Below the pieces are notes generated by a model. That model was given only the letters and a program-made list of their open reading frames with translations. It did no database searches and was not told where the DNA came from. This document shows, in pieces, positions 27,322 through 36,164 of a stretch of DNA of 64,000 bases (the stretch's first letter is position 1; every line of letters starts with the position of its first letter). This DNA comes from Mogibacterium sp. GTDB lineage: Bacteria; Bacillota; Clostridia; Peptostreptococcales; Anaerovoracaceae. The DNA lies in the NCBI GenBank assembly GCA_017432075.1, contig JAFRJV010000044.1:1-64000 (forward strand), read 5' to 3'. Both the position numbers and the translations under genes were made by a program.

Positions 27322-29334
27322 TCACTTCAGATCTTTGTCGTCTGCTTCGAAGCTTACCACTTCACGGTCGTCAGGTATCGCTGCGGCATTGAGTTTCTGG
27401 AGTTCTTCTCTCATCAGCCTCTTCTCCTCTTCCTCTATGCGTTTGCTTTCCTCAGCTTCTTTTCTGTTCTTGCGCGCGATCTCTTTATTCTCGCTTTCGA
27501 TCTCCTGCCTGATCATCTCAGGATCAGCTTCGCCCGTGAACAGTCTCTCGAACTGATCTCCGTCGAGAGTCTCTACGAGAAGCAGAGCCTGAGCAACTCT
27601 CTCAAAGGCATCATCATTATCCTGAAGGATCTTTCTGGTCTCTGCATAGCACTGAGTCAGCAGCGTTCTTATCTCGTGATCGACTTCTGACGCCACCTCT
27701 TCAGAATAGTTCTGACGTGTCGAGAAGTCCCTTCCGAGGAATACTTCATCACTGGAGCTGAACGATACAGGTCCGAGTTTTTCACTGAAACCATACTTCG
27801 TGATCATCTGGCGTGCTATACCGGTAGCGCGCTCGAGGTCGTTGCTTGCACCTGTCGAGATGTCATCGAGCTTAAGCTCTTCAGCGACCCTTCCTCCGAG
27901 GAGGTGCTTGATATTGTCTATCATATGGCCTCTGGTCTCGAAGAACCTGTCTTCTTCAGGCAGCCACATCGTGAATCCGCCGGCCATTCCTCTCGGTATG
28001 ATGGTTATCTGGTGGACCGGATCCGAACCAGGCGTAGCCCTCATCACGATGGCGTGTCCGGCCTCGTGATATGCGGTCAGCTTCTTCTCAGCATCAGATA
28101 TGACTCTGGACTTCTTCTGAGGTCCGGCCATGACTTTGGTAGTGGCCTCCTCGATCTCATCCATCCTGATTTTTGTTCCGTTCCTTCTGGCGGTCAGAAG
28201 AGCGGCCTCGTTGATGAGATTCTCGATATCTGCCGGGGAGAATCCCGGTGTCCTCTTTGCGAGTATCTCAGGGGAAACATCCGTGTCGAGAGGTTTGTTC
28301 TTTGTATAAAGTCTGAATAATTCTTCTCTGGCCTTGATGTCAGGCATACCTATGACGATCTGTCTGTCGAATCTGCCCGGTCTGAGCAGAGCCGGGTCAA
28401 GTACGTCAGGCCTGTTGGTTGCAGCCAGTATGATGATACCGAGATTTCCGTCAAATCCGTCCATCTCAACCAGGAGCTGGTTAAGTGTCTGTTCTCTCTC
28501 ATCATTACCGCCGCCGAGACCTGCGCCTCTGCGTCTTCCGACAGCGTCGATCTCGTCTATGAATACGATGCACGGAGCGTTCTTTTTTGCCTCGTTAAAG
28601 AGGTCTCTTACCCTGGAAGCTCCTACACCTACGAACATCTCAACGAAGTCCGAACCCGAGATGGTGAAGAACGGTACGCCCGCCTCACCTGCGGTAGCAC
28701 GCGAGATGTATGTTTTTCCCGTACCCGGCGATCCTACAAGCAGAACGCCCTTTGGGATGCGCGCGCCAAGCTTGGTGTACTTTCCCGGATTGCGCAGAAA
28801 GTCCACGATCTCGGAAAGTTCCACCTTTTCCTCTTCAAGTCCGGCAACATCCTTGAATGTGATAGACTTTGCGTCGCTCTTGTAAAGTCTTGCTCTGTTC
28901 TTTCCGAACTGGAAAGCCTGTTTATTGCCTCCCTGACTCATCATGAAATAGAAGAGGAAGCCCATAGCAACCACCATGAGCAGCGTCGGTAAAATGTTGA
29001 GCAGAGTATATTCACTCTTAGGCGGCTCACTTTCGAGCTCTATTTTGTTCTCTTCGAGCATCGGGTTGATGGTCTTCTCTTCAAGCCAGCTTATCTCAAG
29101 CAGCGACGGTGCGTATGTCACCTCTTTGGTGCCATCCTTCTTTACACCGACAAGCTTTCTGTCTGTTATGTTGATCGTCTCAAAATCCCCTTTTTCAAGA
29201 TGCGTCGCAAACTGGGAGAACTTGACATCCTTTACGTCAGTACTGCCTGCCATGCCTCTTATCATCATGGACATGCTGAGCACGACTACAAAGATGATCA
29301 GATATGTTCCTATACTGCGTCCGATATTTCTCAA
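27322..29334 (-). CDS. ftsH: ATP-dependent zinc metalloprotease FtsH
   Basis: Membrane AAA+ protease of 670 residues. A first membrane helix ([16 protein letters not shown]), an extracytoplasmic segment, a second helix, then Walker A GSPGTGKT (201-208), [10 protein letters not shown], the arginine-finger region RPGRFDR, and the zinc site HEAGH (423-427). The start is set to TTG 29334, preceded by AAAGGA about eight bases upstream; a TTG at 29403 lies in a hairpin and lacks a site. The tail is charged and coiled. It follows tilS as in Bacillus, but hprT is not between them. Confidence 0.95.
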   Translation of the reverse strand: MRNIGRSIGTYLIIFVVVLSMSMMIRGMAGSTDVKDVKFSQFATHLEKGDFETINITDRKLVGVKKDGTKEVTYAPSLLEISWLEEKTINPMLEENKIELESEPPKSEYTLLNILPTLLMVVAMGFLFYFMMSQGGNKQAFQFGKNRARLYKSDAKSITFKDVAGLEEEKVELSEIVDFLRNPGKYTKLGARIPKGVLLVGSPGTGKTYISRATAGEAGVPFFTISGSDFVEMFVGVGASRVRDLFNEAKKNAPCIVFIDEIDAVGRRRGAGLGGGNDEREQTLNQLLVEMDGFDGNLGIIILAATNRPDVLDPALLRPGRFDRQIVIGMPDIKAREELFRLYTKNKPLDTDVSPEILAKRTPGFSPADIENLINEAALLTARRNGTKIRMDEIEEATTKVMAGPQKKSRVISDAEKKLTAYHEAGHAIVMRATPGSDPVHQITIIPRGMAGGFTMWLPEEDRFFETRGHMIDNIKHLLGGRVAEELKLDDISTGASNDLERATGIARQMITKYGFSEKLGPVSFSSSDEVFLGRDFSTRQNYSEEVASEVDHEIRTLLTQCYAETRKILQDNDDAFERVAQALLLVETLDGDQFERLFTGEADPEMIRQEIESENKEIARKNRKEAEESKRIEEEEKRLMREELQKLNAAAIPDDREVVSFEADDKDLK

Positions 29335-29385
29335 TTCCTGTTTTCCTTTCTTTGTATAAAAAGCGGCACTAAAAAAGCCTCTTAT

Positions 29386-29404
29386 TTTGTGCCCCGAGCA
29401 CAAA
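29386..29404. repeat. Short hairpin between tilS and ftsH
   Basis: TTTGTGC (29386-29392) and GCACAAA (29398-29404) form a 7-bp stem with a 5-base loop, only six bases after the tilS stop. No T tract follows on the coding strand, so partial termination or RNA processing is possible but unproven. Confidence 0.4.
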
Positions 29405-29409
29405 TTTTA

Positions 29410-30837
29410 TCATATCGATTCATCAAGTTCAATCAAAAGAACTCTCTTCGTTGTATCTGTAATATGAAATTTTGGTGAAAACCTGCCCTTTGTCTTCTCC
29501 CGTTCACCTGCGAAATATTCGCTCGGAAGCACCCATAGCACCTCACTTCCGATGCACACCATGAGTATGCTGTCTCTGGCAGACTTCCTTACTTTCGAGT
29601 CCACAAGCAGATCCTGGATCTTTTTGCTGCCCTGTTTCATAGGCAGATAGTCACCCTCACGCCTCGTGCGCAGCTCTATCTCACCAAGCCTGCCCGGATA
29701 TTCATCGTTGAACGCATCGAAATCGAATGCGGCATAAGGCACATCTTCATCCGGAGTGAATTCTTTCGCCATCAGTACTCTCGGATAGATGGCTATGCTT
29801 TCATCGGGCCTGATGACTTCCTCTTCTCCGGAAAAGATGATCCTGTCGTATTCCCTGCGTGCCCTGATACCATAAGGAAGATCTATGCCTGATGACGGAT
29901 GGTCGCTGTAGATCAGGCCTGTGATTGCAGACACGTTTTCGAATGTGGCACTGTCCTCAAGCCTGAGAAGATCGAAAATCATGCTGACAATGCGGCTGTT
30001 GATCGAAGGCGGATTATCCCTGATCCGGGAAATATCCAGTACTGCCTGCTCTTTTTCGCCGCTCACTTCGACATATTCGAAGTAATCGCTCATGGCGATC
30101 TCTCTCAGGAGGGAATCATCCATATAGGCCAGAGCTGCATATCGTCTGAGATTGTCCTTTATTTTCGGATTGTAATTCTTTTCAAGATAAGGGATAAGCT
30201 CGTTTCTTATCCTGTTGCGCGTATACGTATTCTCGTCGTTCGACTTGTCGATGTTAGGCTTCAGCTTGTTGTCACTGATGTATGCCTCGATGTCCTTGCG
30301 CTCAATGTTGAGAAGCGGGCGTACTATGAGATATCCCGCCTCTGACATCCTCACCGAAGGGATCCCGGCAAGACCGTGAGGACCTGTCCCTCGTATGAGT
30401 CTGAAAAGCACTGTCTCGGCCTGATCGTCTGCATTATGAGCCAGAGCAATAACGATCTTCTCTCCCGGAACGCCGTTTTCTTCAAGCTCAGCTGCGACTT
30501 CATCAAATATCTGGTATCTGACCTGCCTGCCGGCTTCTTCGACTGAAATGCCGAGCTCATCGGCGACGTCCTTGCAGGATGCCTCATAAATTCTCAGTTC
30601 GAGATCCATGCGGTCGCAGATATCACTCAGATGCATGCTCTCGTCATAGGCCTCAGGTCTGAGCATGTGATTTATATGCACGGGAACAAGAAGCAGATCG
30701 TACATGTCTGCGATGCTGTTGAGTGCATGAAGCAGGCACAGTGAATCCGGTCCGCCCGAGACGCCGACAATTACAGCCGACGCCGGCGCTATGAGGCCGT
30801 TGTCTATAATAGTGTCAATAATGTAGTTTCTCTTCAT
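29410..30837 (-). CDS. tilS: tRNA(Ile)-lysidine synthase TilS
   Basis: Puts lysine on C34 of tRNA-Ile(CAU) so that it reads AUA. The 475 residues carry the PP-loop SGGPDS (27-32), VHINHMLRPEA (about 53-63), HNADDQAETVLFRLIRGTG and the C-terminal TilS domains. It lies 21 bases after tatD and upstream of ftsH. Confidence 0.94.
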   Translation of the reverse strand: MKRNYIIDTIIDNGLIAPASAVIVGVSGGPDSLCLLHALNSIADMYDLLLVPVHINHMLRPEAYDESMHLSDICDRMDLELRIYEASCKDVADELGISVEEAGRQVRYQIFDEVAAELEENGVPGEKIVIALAHNADDQAETVLFRLIRGTGPHGLAGIPSVRMSEAGYLIVRPLLNIERKDIEAYISDNKLKPNIDKSNDENTYTRNRIRNELIPYLEKNYNPKIKDNLRRYAALAYMDDSLLREIAMSDYFEYVEVSGEKEQAVLDISRIRDNPPSINSRIVSMIFDLLRLEDSATFENVSAITGLIYSDHPSSGIDLPYGIRARREYDRIIFSGEEEVIRPDESIAIYPRVLMAKEFTPDEDVPYAAFDFDAFNDEYPGRLGEIELRTRREGDYLPMKQGSKKIQDLLVDSKVRKSARDSILMVCIGSEVLWVLPSEYFAGEREKTKGRFSPKFHITDTTKRVLLIELDESI

Positions 30838-30858
30838 TTTACCGGTAAAAGCAGCCGC

Positions 30859-31698
30859 TTACTTAATGCCAAAAAAGCGCTTGCCATTTTCTGTCAGTAT
30901 CTGAGCAACCTCTTCATACTCGAGGCCTTTCAGTATCGCCATGCGTCTTACTATGTGTTCGATGTACGGGGATTTGTTCGGCCTTCCGCGAAGCGGTACG
31001 GGAGCCATGTATGGCGCATCGGTCTCCGACATAAGATATTCGATCGGCACCTGCCTTACCACTTCCGCTGCCTTCTTCCCGTTTTTAAACGTGACCGGAC
31101 CTCCGAGCGACATCGTTGCGCCGAGCTTCACGTATTCAAGCGCAAGCTCAGGCGAACCTGAGAAGCAGTGCATCTGAACGCGTGCATCAGGCACTTCCCT
31201 GCCTCCTGACAGTCTGGGCGTAAACCACGACTTCCTCTCTTCAGAGAACGCTCCCTCCTCTTTCAGTATATCCATTGTCAGCTGATGCGCGTCACGCGAA
31301 TGTATCATGATCGGCATCCTGAGCTCATTTGCCAGCCTTATCTGTTTTCTGAAAAGTTCCTGCTGCTCCTCACGGTCATCTGTCCCGTAGTAGAAGTCAA
31401 GGCCGATCTCGCCGATGGCGACTGCCTTCGGATGAGCGGCAAGTTTTCTGATCTCTTCAATGTCCGCATCGGTATATGTCGATGCGTGGTCAGGATGTAT
31501 GCCGACAGCTGCATAGCACCACGGATAGTCGTCAGAGTCTTTCAGTGCCTGTACCGCGGAATCGACACAGTCTGCCACGTCAATGATAAAGGCTACGTCA
31601 GAAGCTTCTATTTCCGAAGCAAGTTCGCGCCTCTCCTCTTCAGTATATTTTTCAAAATTCAGATGTGTATGTGCATCAAACAGCATTGTATTACCCAT
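30859..31698 (-). CDS. tatD: TatD family metal-dependent DNase
   Basis: A 279-residue TIM-barrel metalloenzyme. The metal-binding HxH is in FDAHTHLNFEKY near the N-terminus, with AIGEIGLDFYY (Glu ligand), MIHSRDAH and SETDAPYM following. ATG 31698 is chosen because AGG lies five bases upstream; ATG 31686 is possible. It follows metG, the usual partner in Firmicutes, behind a long inverted repeat. Confidence 0.92.
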   Translation of the reverse strand: MGNTMLFDAHTHLNFEKYTEEERRELASEIEASDVAFIIDVADCVDSAVQALKDSDDYPWCYAAVGIHPDHASTYTDADIEEIRKLAAHPKAVAIGEIGLDFYYGTDDREEQQELFRKQIRLANELRMPIMIHSRDAHQLTMDILKEEGAFSEERKSWFTPRLSGGREVPDARVQMHCFSGSPELALEYVKLGATMSLGGPVTFKNGKKAAEVVRQVPIEYLMSETDAPYMAPVPLRGRPNKSPYIEHIVRRMAILKGLEYEEVAQILTENGKRFFGIK

Positions 31699-31707
31699 AT
31701 AAACCTG

Positions 31708-31751
31708 AAAAGTGTACAAAAAGTCATTTCTCTGATTTCATGTACACTTTT
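31708..31751. terminator. Perfect 11-bp inverted repeat between metG and tatD
   Basis: AAAAGTGTACA (31708-31718) and TGTACACTTTT (31741-31751) pair without mismatch around 22 bases. On the minus strand the hairpin ends in TTTT just before the tatD ribosome-binding site. It could be an attenuator, a terminator or a regulator site; the AT-rich ends favour termination. Confidence 0.5.
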
Positions 31752-31784
31752 CTATTAAACTCCTATTTTTTTATGATCAGCACC

Positions 31785-33374
31785 TTATGCTCTGGCTGCT
31801 TCGCCGAGAGCGTAAAGCTCTTCGAGTTCCTTGTCGATATCGAGTCTCGGGAAGAGCATATCGCCCTTGTGAGTCTCAGCGCCATCCATCTGGTAGAACT
31901 CAAACGCGTCTTCCCATACTGCAGGCTTTCCGGCAAGTCCGAGCTGATCTCTCATGCGCTCCGAAGTGGTGTGCATGAACGGAACGATCAGTATAGATAC
32001 TATTCTGAGAGCCTCTGCAAGGTTTCTCATGACGGTATCGAGCTCTGCTTTCTTCGACTCATCCTTAGCGAGCACCCATGGTGTCTTTTCATCGATGTAC
32101 TTGTTGGCACGTCTGATAAGGATCCAGATCTCTTCAAGCGCCATGTTGAACTGGAACTGATCCATTTTCTCAGATACTCTGTCAGCTGTCGAAGTCGCAA
32201 GTGCTATAAGCTCGTCATCGATCTCATCTCTTGTAGTAGCTGCAGGGACAACTCCGCCGCAGTACTTTTTGATCATGCTGACTGTTCTTGAGAGCAGGTT
32301 GCCGAGGTCATTGGCAAGGTCGAAGTTCATTCTTTTCAGCATGACTTCATTTGTGAAGATGCCGTCCTGTCCGAATGTGTACTCGCGGAGCAGGAAATAC
32401 TTGAGCGCATCAATGCCGTAGCGGTCGATCAGTACTACAGGGTCGATCACATCCTGTCCCTTTGCTGCCTTTGATTTTGATACCTTTTCGCCTCCGAGCA
32501 GGAGCCATCCATGGCCCCTTACCTGCTTCGGAATAGGCAGATCTGCACTCATGAGCATTGCCGGCCAGATGAGCGAGTGGAATCTTACGATTTCCTTGCC
32601 CACAAGATGGCAGTCGCAAGGCCAGTACTTGTTGAACTTCTCACAGTCGTCCGGGCCGCCAAGAGCCGTTACATAGTTTGAGAGCGCGTCGACCCATACG
32701 TACATTACGTGCTTTGGATCATTAGGCACCGGGATGCCCCAGTCGAAAGATGAACGGGATACGCAAAGGTCTTCCATGCCCTGTTCTACAAAGGCTACCA
32801 TCTCATTGCGTCTTGTCTCCGGCACCAGGAAGTCCGGATTTTCCCTGAACTCCTCGAGAAGTCTGTCGGCATACTTTGACATTCTGAAGAAATAAGCAGG
32901 CTCGCTCGCCTTGGTTACAGGCCTGCCGCAGTCAGGGCAGCAGCCGTTCACGAGCTGTGACTCAGTCCAGAAAGCTTCACACTCCTTGCAGTAAAGTCCC
33001 TCATATTCTCCGAGGTAGATGTCTCCCTTGTCGTACATCCTCTGCCAGATCTTCTGGACCCTCTCCATATGTCTCGGTTCCGTGGTCCTGATGAAATCAT
33101 CGTACGAGATCTCCATAGTCGCCCACAGATCCTTTATGCCGGCTACTATCTCATCGACGTATTCCTGAGGCGTGACGCCCTTTTCTATCGCCTTTGTCTG
33201 TATCTTCTGTCCGTGCTCATCAGTACCCGTCAGGAACATGACGTCATAGCCCTGCAGTCTCTTGAAACGAGCCATGGCATCTGCCATGACCGTGCAGTAA
33301 GTATGTCCGATGTGCAGATTTGAACTCGGATAGTAGATAGGTGTTGAGATGTAGTAAGTTCCTTTGTTCTCCAT
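31785..33374 (-). CDS. metG: Methionyl-tRNA synthetase
   Basis: Charges tRNA-Met. The 529 residues contain HIGH at 21-24, a four-Cys zinc knuckle (CKECEAFW...CCPDCGRP, about 127-149) and the KMSKS-type loop EKVSKSK (about 304-310). The C-terminal EMAP-type tRNA-binding domain present in many longer bacterial forms is absent. A small membrane protein gene precedes it by 29 bases. No T-box leader fits in that space. Confidence 0.96.
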   Translation of the reverse strand: MENKGTYYISTPIYYPSSNLHIGHTYCTVMADAMARFKRLQGYDVMFLTGTDEHGQKIQTKAIEKGVTPQEYVDEIVAGIKDLWATMEISYDDFIRTTEPRHMERVQKIWQRMYDKGDIYLGEYEGLYCKECEAFWTESQLVNGCCPDCGRPVTKASEPAYFFRMSKYADRLLEEFRENPDFLVPETRRNEMVAFVEQGMEDLCVSRSSFDWGIPVPNDPKHVMYVWVDALSNYVTALGGPDDCEKFNKYWPCDCHLVGKEIVRFHSLIWPAMLMSADLPIPKQVRGHGWLLLGGEKVSKSKAAKGQDVIDPVVLIDRYGIDALKYFLLREYTFGQDGIFTNEVMLKRMNFDLANDLGNLLSRTVSMIKKYCGGVVPAATTRDEIDDELIALATSTADRVSEKMDQFQFNMALEEIWILIRRANKYIDEKTPWVLAKDESKKAELDTVMRNLAEALRIVSILIVPFMHTTSERMRDQLGLAGKPAVWEDAFEFYQMDGAETHKGDMLFPRLDIDKELEELYALGEAARA

Positions 33375-33403
33375 TGTCTTCCTTCCCGCTCGAATGAGAG
33401 CTT

Positions 33404-33574
33404 CTAGTTGATACCGTATTCCTTCTCGTCTACGCTCCAGTCGCCGCTTCCGGCTTCACCCTCCGAAACGAACGAGTCCACAAGTCTCGACGTTGCGATC
33501 GCAAGCGCCCAGATGGCTGCGCTGATCACAAGCGCTCCGAATAGGGATATCTCAATTTTTGTATTGGGTTTCAT
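33404..33574 (-). CDS. Small single-span membrane protein
   Basis: A 56-residue protein with one helix (about 7-29, SLFGALVISAAIWALAIATS) and an acidic tail. The start is ATG 33574, with AAGGAG six bases upstream; an in-frame start at 33604 is less likely. A strong promoter lies directly upstream and metG follows 29 bases later, so the two are probably co-transcribed. No family is recognised. Confidence 0.62.
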   Translation of the reverse strand: MKPNTKIEISLFGALVISAAIWALAIATSRLVDSFVSEGEAGSGDWSVDEKEYGIN

Positions 33575-33616
33575 AGTATTCTCCTTTGCAGTCATTTTCT
33601 GCAAACTAACATTACA

Positions 33617-33645
33617 ATTATAGCAAACGGCGCAAGTGATGTCAT
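33617..33645 (-). promoter_or_regulatory. Promoter for the small membrane protein-metG unit
   Basis: On the minus strand ATGACA (33640-33645), 17 bases, then TATAAT (33617-33622) with an extended TGC before it. This is one of the best sigma-A matches in the window. Confidence 0.85.
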
Positions 33646-33646
33646 T

Positions 33647-34105
33647 CTATTTGTGTTCAGGCTCGCGTATCATCCCGGCATACGGGAGTGTCGTAAATCC
33701 GCTTTTTTTGTATACCCTTATGGCATGCAGGTTGGTTTCTTCGACTTCGAGTCTGTGGATATGATCCGGATATTTTTCTTTGACCATGTCGAACAGCATG
33801 ACTCCGAGGCCCTTGCCTCTCTCATCCTCTTCGAGAAAAAGATCTTCTATCCAGATGACCGGTCTGCCGTACTCAGTGCTGAAGCTGTGTGCCAGCATGG
33901 AATAGCCGCAGATGCTGCCGTCTTCCCGCGTAAACACATAGCCCGAAGCAAACGGACAGTCTGAAACACATGCATCCACGTCATTGCTGAAGACTTCTTC
34001 GGAGCCGTTCGAATGTACGGCTTCAGATGCGTAGAAGCCGCGCATCATGTCAATAACTGCTGTTTTATCAGACGCCTCCATTGGCCTTAATGAATAATCA
34101 TCCAT
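33647..34105 (-). CDS. GNAT family N-acetyltransferase
   Basis: A 152-residue acetyltransferase. IEDLFLEEDERGKGLGVMLF (about 84-103) is the acetyl-CoA binding region and LHAIRVYKKSGF the C-terminal family signature. Substrate unknown. It lies 18 bases after a broken nucleotidase gene, transcribed in the same direction. Confidence 0.88.
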   Translation of the reverse strand: MDDYSLRPMEASDKTAVIDMMRGFYASEAVHSNGSEEVFSNDVDACVSDCPFASGYVFTREDGSICGYSMLAHSFSTEYGRPVIWIEDLFLEEDERGKGLGVMLFDMVKEKYPDHIHRLEVEETNLHAIRVYKKSGFTTLPYAGMIREPEHK

Positions 34106-34123
34106 AACATCACCTGCTTTTTT

Positions 34124-34940
34124 CTATTGGATAATCGTGATCCTCCCCTGACCGTAAGGGTCGGTGTATTCCACACCTATTTCACCGCCAAGGGTGTCTT
34201 TTATATAATCCGAAAGAACTTCGCTGTCAAGTCTTCCGGTCGTGATCACGTTACTTGCTCCGTCAAACATCGTAAAACCGTCCCCGTGATTCAGGAGATG
34301 GAAATCCTGACCTGCCAGAGAATATATGGCTTCAGGATCCAGCGGTTTGCACCCTACTGTCACGTTTCTGACTCTTCGTTCGCCGCTGATCCCGGCAAAC
34401 ATTCCTTCCTCATCTTTTGTGCATGGTGACGGTACACTCACGTCGATTTCATACGTAAGTCCGGATACCTGCAGGAATCCTCCGAACTCGCCCGGCAGTT
34501 TGTAGGAACCCCATTCAAGCGCGTCAAGGATCTGCTGTCCTGTGACATCTATCACACACATCTCATTATTGAAAGGAAATACTTCGAGTATTTTTTCATA
34601 TGTGATATCGCCCTTATCTATACAGCTTCGAACGTTGGCACCTCCGCAGATGCCTATATCCGCATCCAGCTGCACTCTTATGGCATCCCCGTCATCAACA
34701 AGTATGGTTGCATATCCTTTTGCCTCAAGGTTTTCCCTTACAGCCTGCAGCCCCGCCAGTCCGAAGCCTTCAGCAATGCCGCAGTGCATGTCACTGGTAT
34801 AGAGGATCATTACCTTGCCGCTGTTCTGGGATTCACTCTGCGCTTCCTCCCCGCTGTTTCCTGTACTGCATCCTGCAAGCAATATCAGAAAGGATACCAG
34901 TAATGCAAGTATGCGGAAACTTCCTTTTTTTATTTTTCAT
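34124..34940 (-). pseudogene. 5'-nucleotidase-type lipoprotein, frameshifted and internally deleted
   Basis: ATG 34940 has GGGAG upstream and begins MKNKK, but the signal peptide continues in another frame as GSFRILALLVSFLILLAGC: one base too many lies in the A7 run (34925-34931 on the other strand). The rest of the frame joins the start of the metallophosphatase domain (ILYTSDMHCG and LVDDGDAI) directly to the C-terminal nucleotidase domain (GICGGANVRSCIDKGDITY to DPYGQGRI). About 250 residues of the usual 500 are missing, including the GNHE metal motif. Intact relatives dephosphorylate nucleotides at the cell surface. Slippage in the A run could rescue the signal peptide but not the deleted active site. 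Confidence 0.78.
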
Positions 34941-34979
34941 ATTTCTTCTCCCATACCCCAAAGGGCTCATTCGCCCTCC

Positions 34980-35001
34980 TGTTACGGTAACTCCGGTAAC
35001 A
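34980..35001. promoter_or_regulatory. GTAAC inverted-repeat cluster in a divergent intergenic region
   Basis: TGTTAC (34980-34985) and GTAACA (34996-35001) are inverted around 10 bases, and the interior holds GTTACGGTAAC, itself a near-perfect palindrome. It lies between the broken nucleotidase gene and the HEYGH gene, a likely operator position. The regulator is unknown. Confidence 0.4.
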
Positions 35002-35053
35002 TTATTTATACATTCTAACATAGAAGCATAGTGTTGTGATATTATTAAAGTCT

Positions 35054-35491
35054 ATGAAGAAGGCCACTAAGAAAAACCTTAAAAAGCACGCATACACTGC
35101 CGCCCAATGGACCTGGGGCCTGCCTCAGACCCTGCTCGGCGCAGCTCTTTATGTTGCTCACAGAAACGACGAACACTTCGACTACCACGGTGCCAAAGCT
35201 ACCGCATGGAACAAGGATGCCGGCATTTCGCTCGGCAAATTCATCTTTGTGCCGCGGAAGGCCGGCGGACCAGCAGACAACTTTCTCCTCGAGCACGAAT
35301 ACGGACATACTCTTCAGTCGCTCATACTCGGACCATTCTACCTTCTTGCAGTCGGAGCTCCTTCAATTCTCTGGAACAGGCTTCCTTATTTCAAAAGCAG
35401 AAGAAAACGAAGCGGAAAGTCTTATTACTCCGCTCCGTTTGAAAAAACAGCAAATATTCTTGCTGCCTTATCCAATAAAGAAAAGAAGTAA
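35054..35491 (+). CDS. Small protein with HEYGH metalloprotease-like motif
   Basis: A 145-residue basic protein. FLLEHEYGHTLQSLILGPFYLLAVGAP combines a His-Glu-x-x-His motif (HEYGH) with a hydrophobic stretch, a layout seen in membrane-associated gluzincin-like proteins. The N-terminus is lysine-rich. ATG 35054 lacks a ribosome-binding site but has TATTAT eight bases upstream, so its mRNA may be leaderless. A catalytic role is plausible but unproven. Confidence 0.6.
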   Translation: MKKATKKNLKKHAYTAAQWTWGLPQTLLGAALYVAHRNDEHFDYHGAKATAWNKDAGISLGKFIFVPRKAGGPADNFLLEHEYGHTLQSLILGPFYLLAVGAPSILWNRLPYFKSRRKRSGKSYYSAPFEKTANILAALSNKEKK

Positions 35492-35520
35492 AACTTCCGG
35501 AAGAAGCTCTGCAGCAAGAG

Positions 35521-35562
35521 AAAAGCCCAAGCTTCATATTCTGAAGCTTAGGCTTTTATATA
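35521..35562 (+). terminator. Terminator after the HEYGH gene
   Basis: AAAAGCC-C-AAGCTTCA pairs with TGAAGCTT-A-GGCTTTT (35521-35557) around a 5-base loop, followed by TATATAC. It also faces the end of the convergent oxidoreductase operon. Confidence 0.8.
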
Positions 35563-35602
35563 CTCTTTCACCAAAATTTTATGTCGTATTTTAATTACGA
35601 AA

Positions 35603-36154
35603 TTATTTCGCTTTCTGCTTGCGTCCGATCTCAAGCCCCATCCTGAAGGCCTCTACGTTTGGCTCGATCAGTTTAGGCTTTCTTTCGAATTTGTGGTTGA
35701 TGCCCTTAACGATAACTTCCTCAGGAACTGCGTCTGTAGCGCCGACGTAAACGCCGAGCATGATGACGTTGAGAGCTCTCGGGTTGTTGATGTCAATGGC
35801 CATCTGTGTTACAGGCGCCTCGATGACGTTGATGTCATCCCTTTCGATAGGGTCTGTAACGATCGTGCTGTTCACAAAGAGATTTCCGCCCGGCTTGAGG
35901 TTACCGATGAACTTGTGCAGCGACGGTCCGTTCATTACTACAAGGTCCTCGAGGCTGTAGCTTACAGGTGCTCCGATAGGATCGTCCGAAATAACTACAT
36001 AGCAGTTAGCTGTGCCGCCTCTCATGGCAGCGCCGTATGAAGGGAAGAATGTGACGTTGAGGTCTGTAGCCTCAGAGGTAGCTTCCGCCAGAAGCTTGCC
36101 CATCGTCATGACTCCCTGTCCGCCGAAACCGGCGATCATAAGATTTCTTTCCAT
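35603..36154 (-). CDS. 2-oxoacid:ferredoxin oxidoreductase, gamma subunit
   Basis: A 183-residue gamma subunit of the pyruvate/2-oxoacid:ferredoxin oxidoreductase family, with GFGGQGVMTMGKLLAEA (about 9-25) and SYGAAMRGGTANCYVV. It is the last gene of the delta-alpha-beta-gamma operon and lies 10 bases after beta. The enzyme makes acyl-CoA from 2-oxoacids and reduces ferredoxin. Order and lengths fit 2-oxoglutarate or branched-chain 2-oxoacid types (kor/vor) better than pyruvate; the substrate is not certain. Confidence 0.92.
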   Translation of the reverse strand: MERNLMIAGFGGQGVMTMGKLLAEATSEATDLNVTFFPSYGAAMRGGTANCYVVISDDPIGAPVSYSLEDLVVMNGPSLHKFIGNLKPGGNLFVNSTIVTDPIERDDINVIEAPVTQMAIDINNPRALNVIMLGVYVGATDAVPEEVIVKGINHKFERKPKLIEPNVEAFRMGLEIGRKQKAK

Positions 36155-36164
36155 GGTTTACCTC

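Noticed and set aside
33375..33403. T-box leader upstream of metG
   Set aside because: Only 29 bases separate metG from the preceding gene, too few for a T-box, and no antiterminator motif is visible in the promoter-proximal leader.
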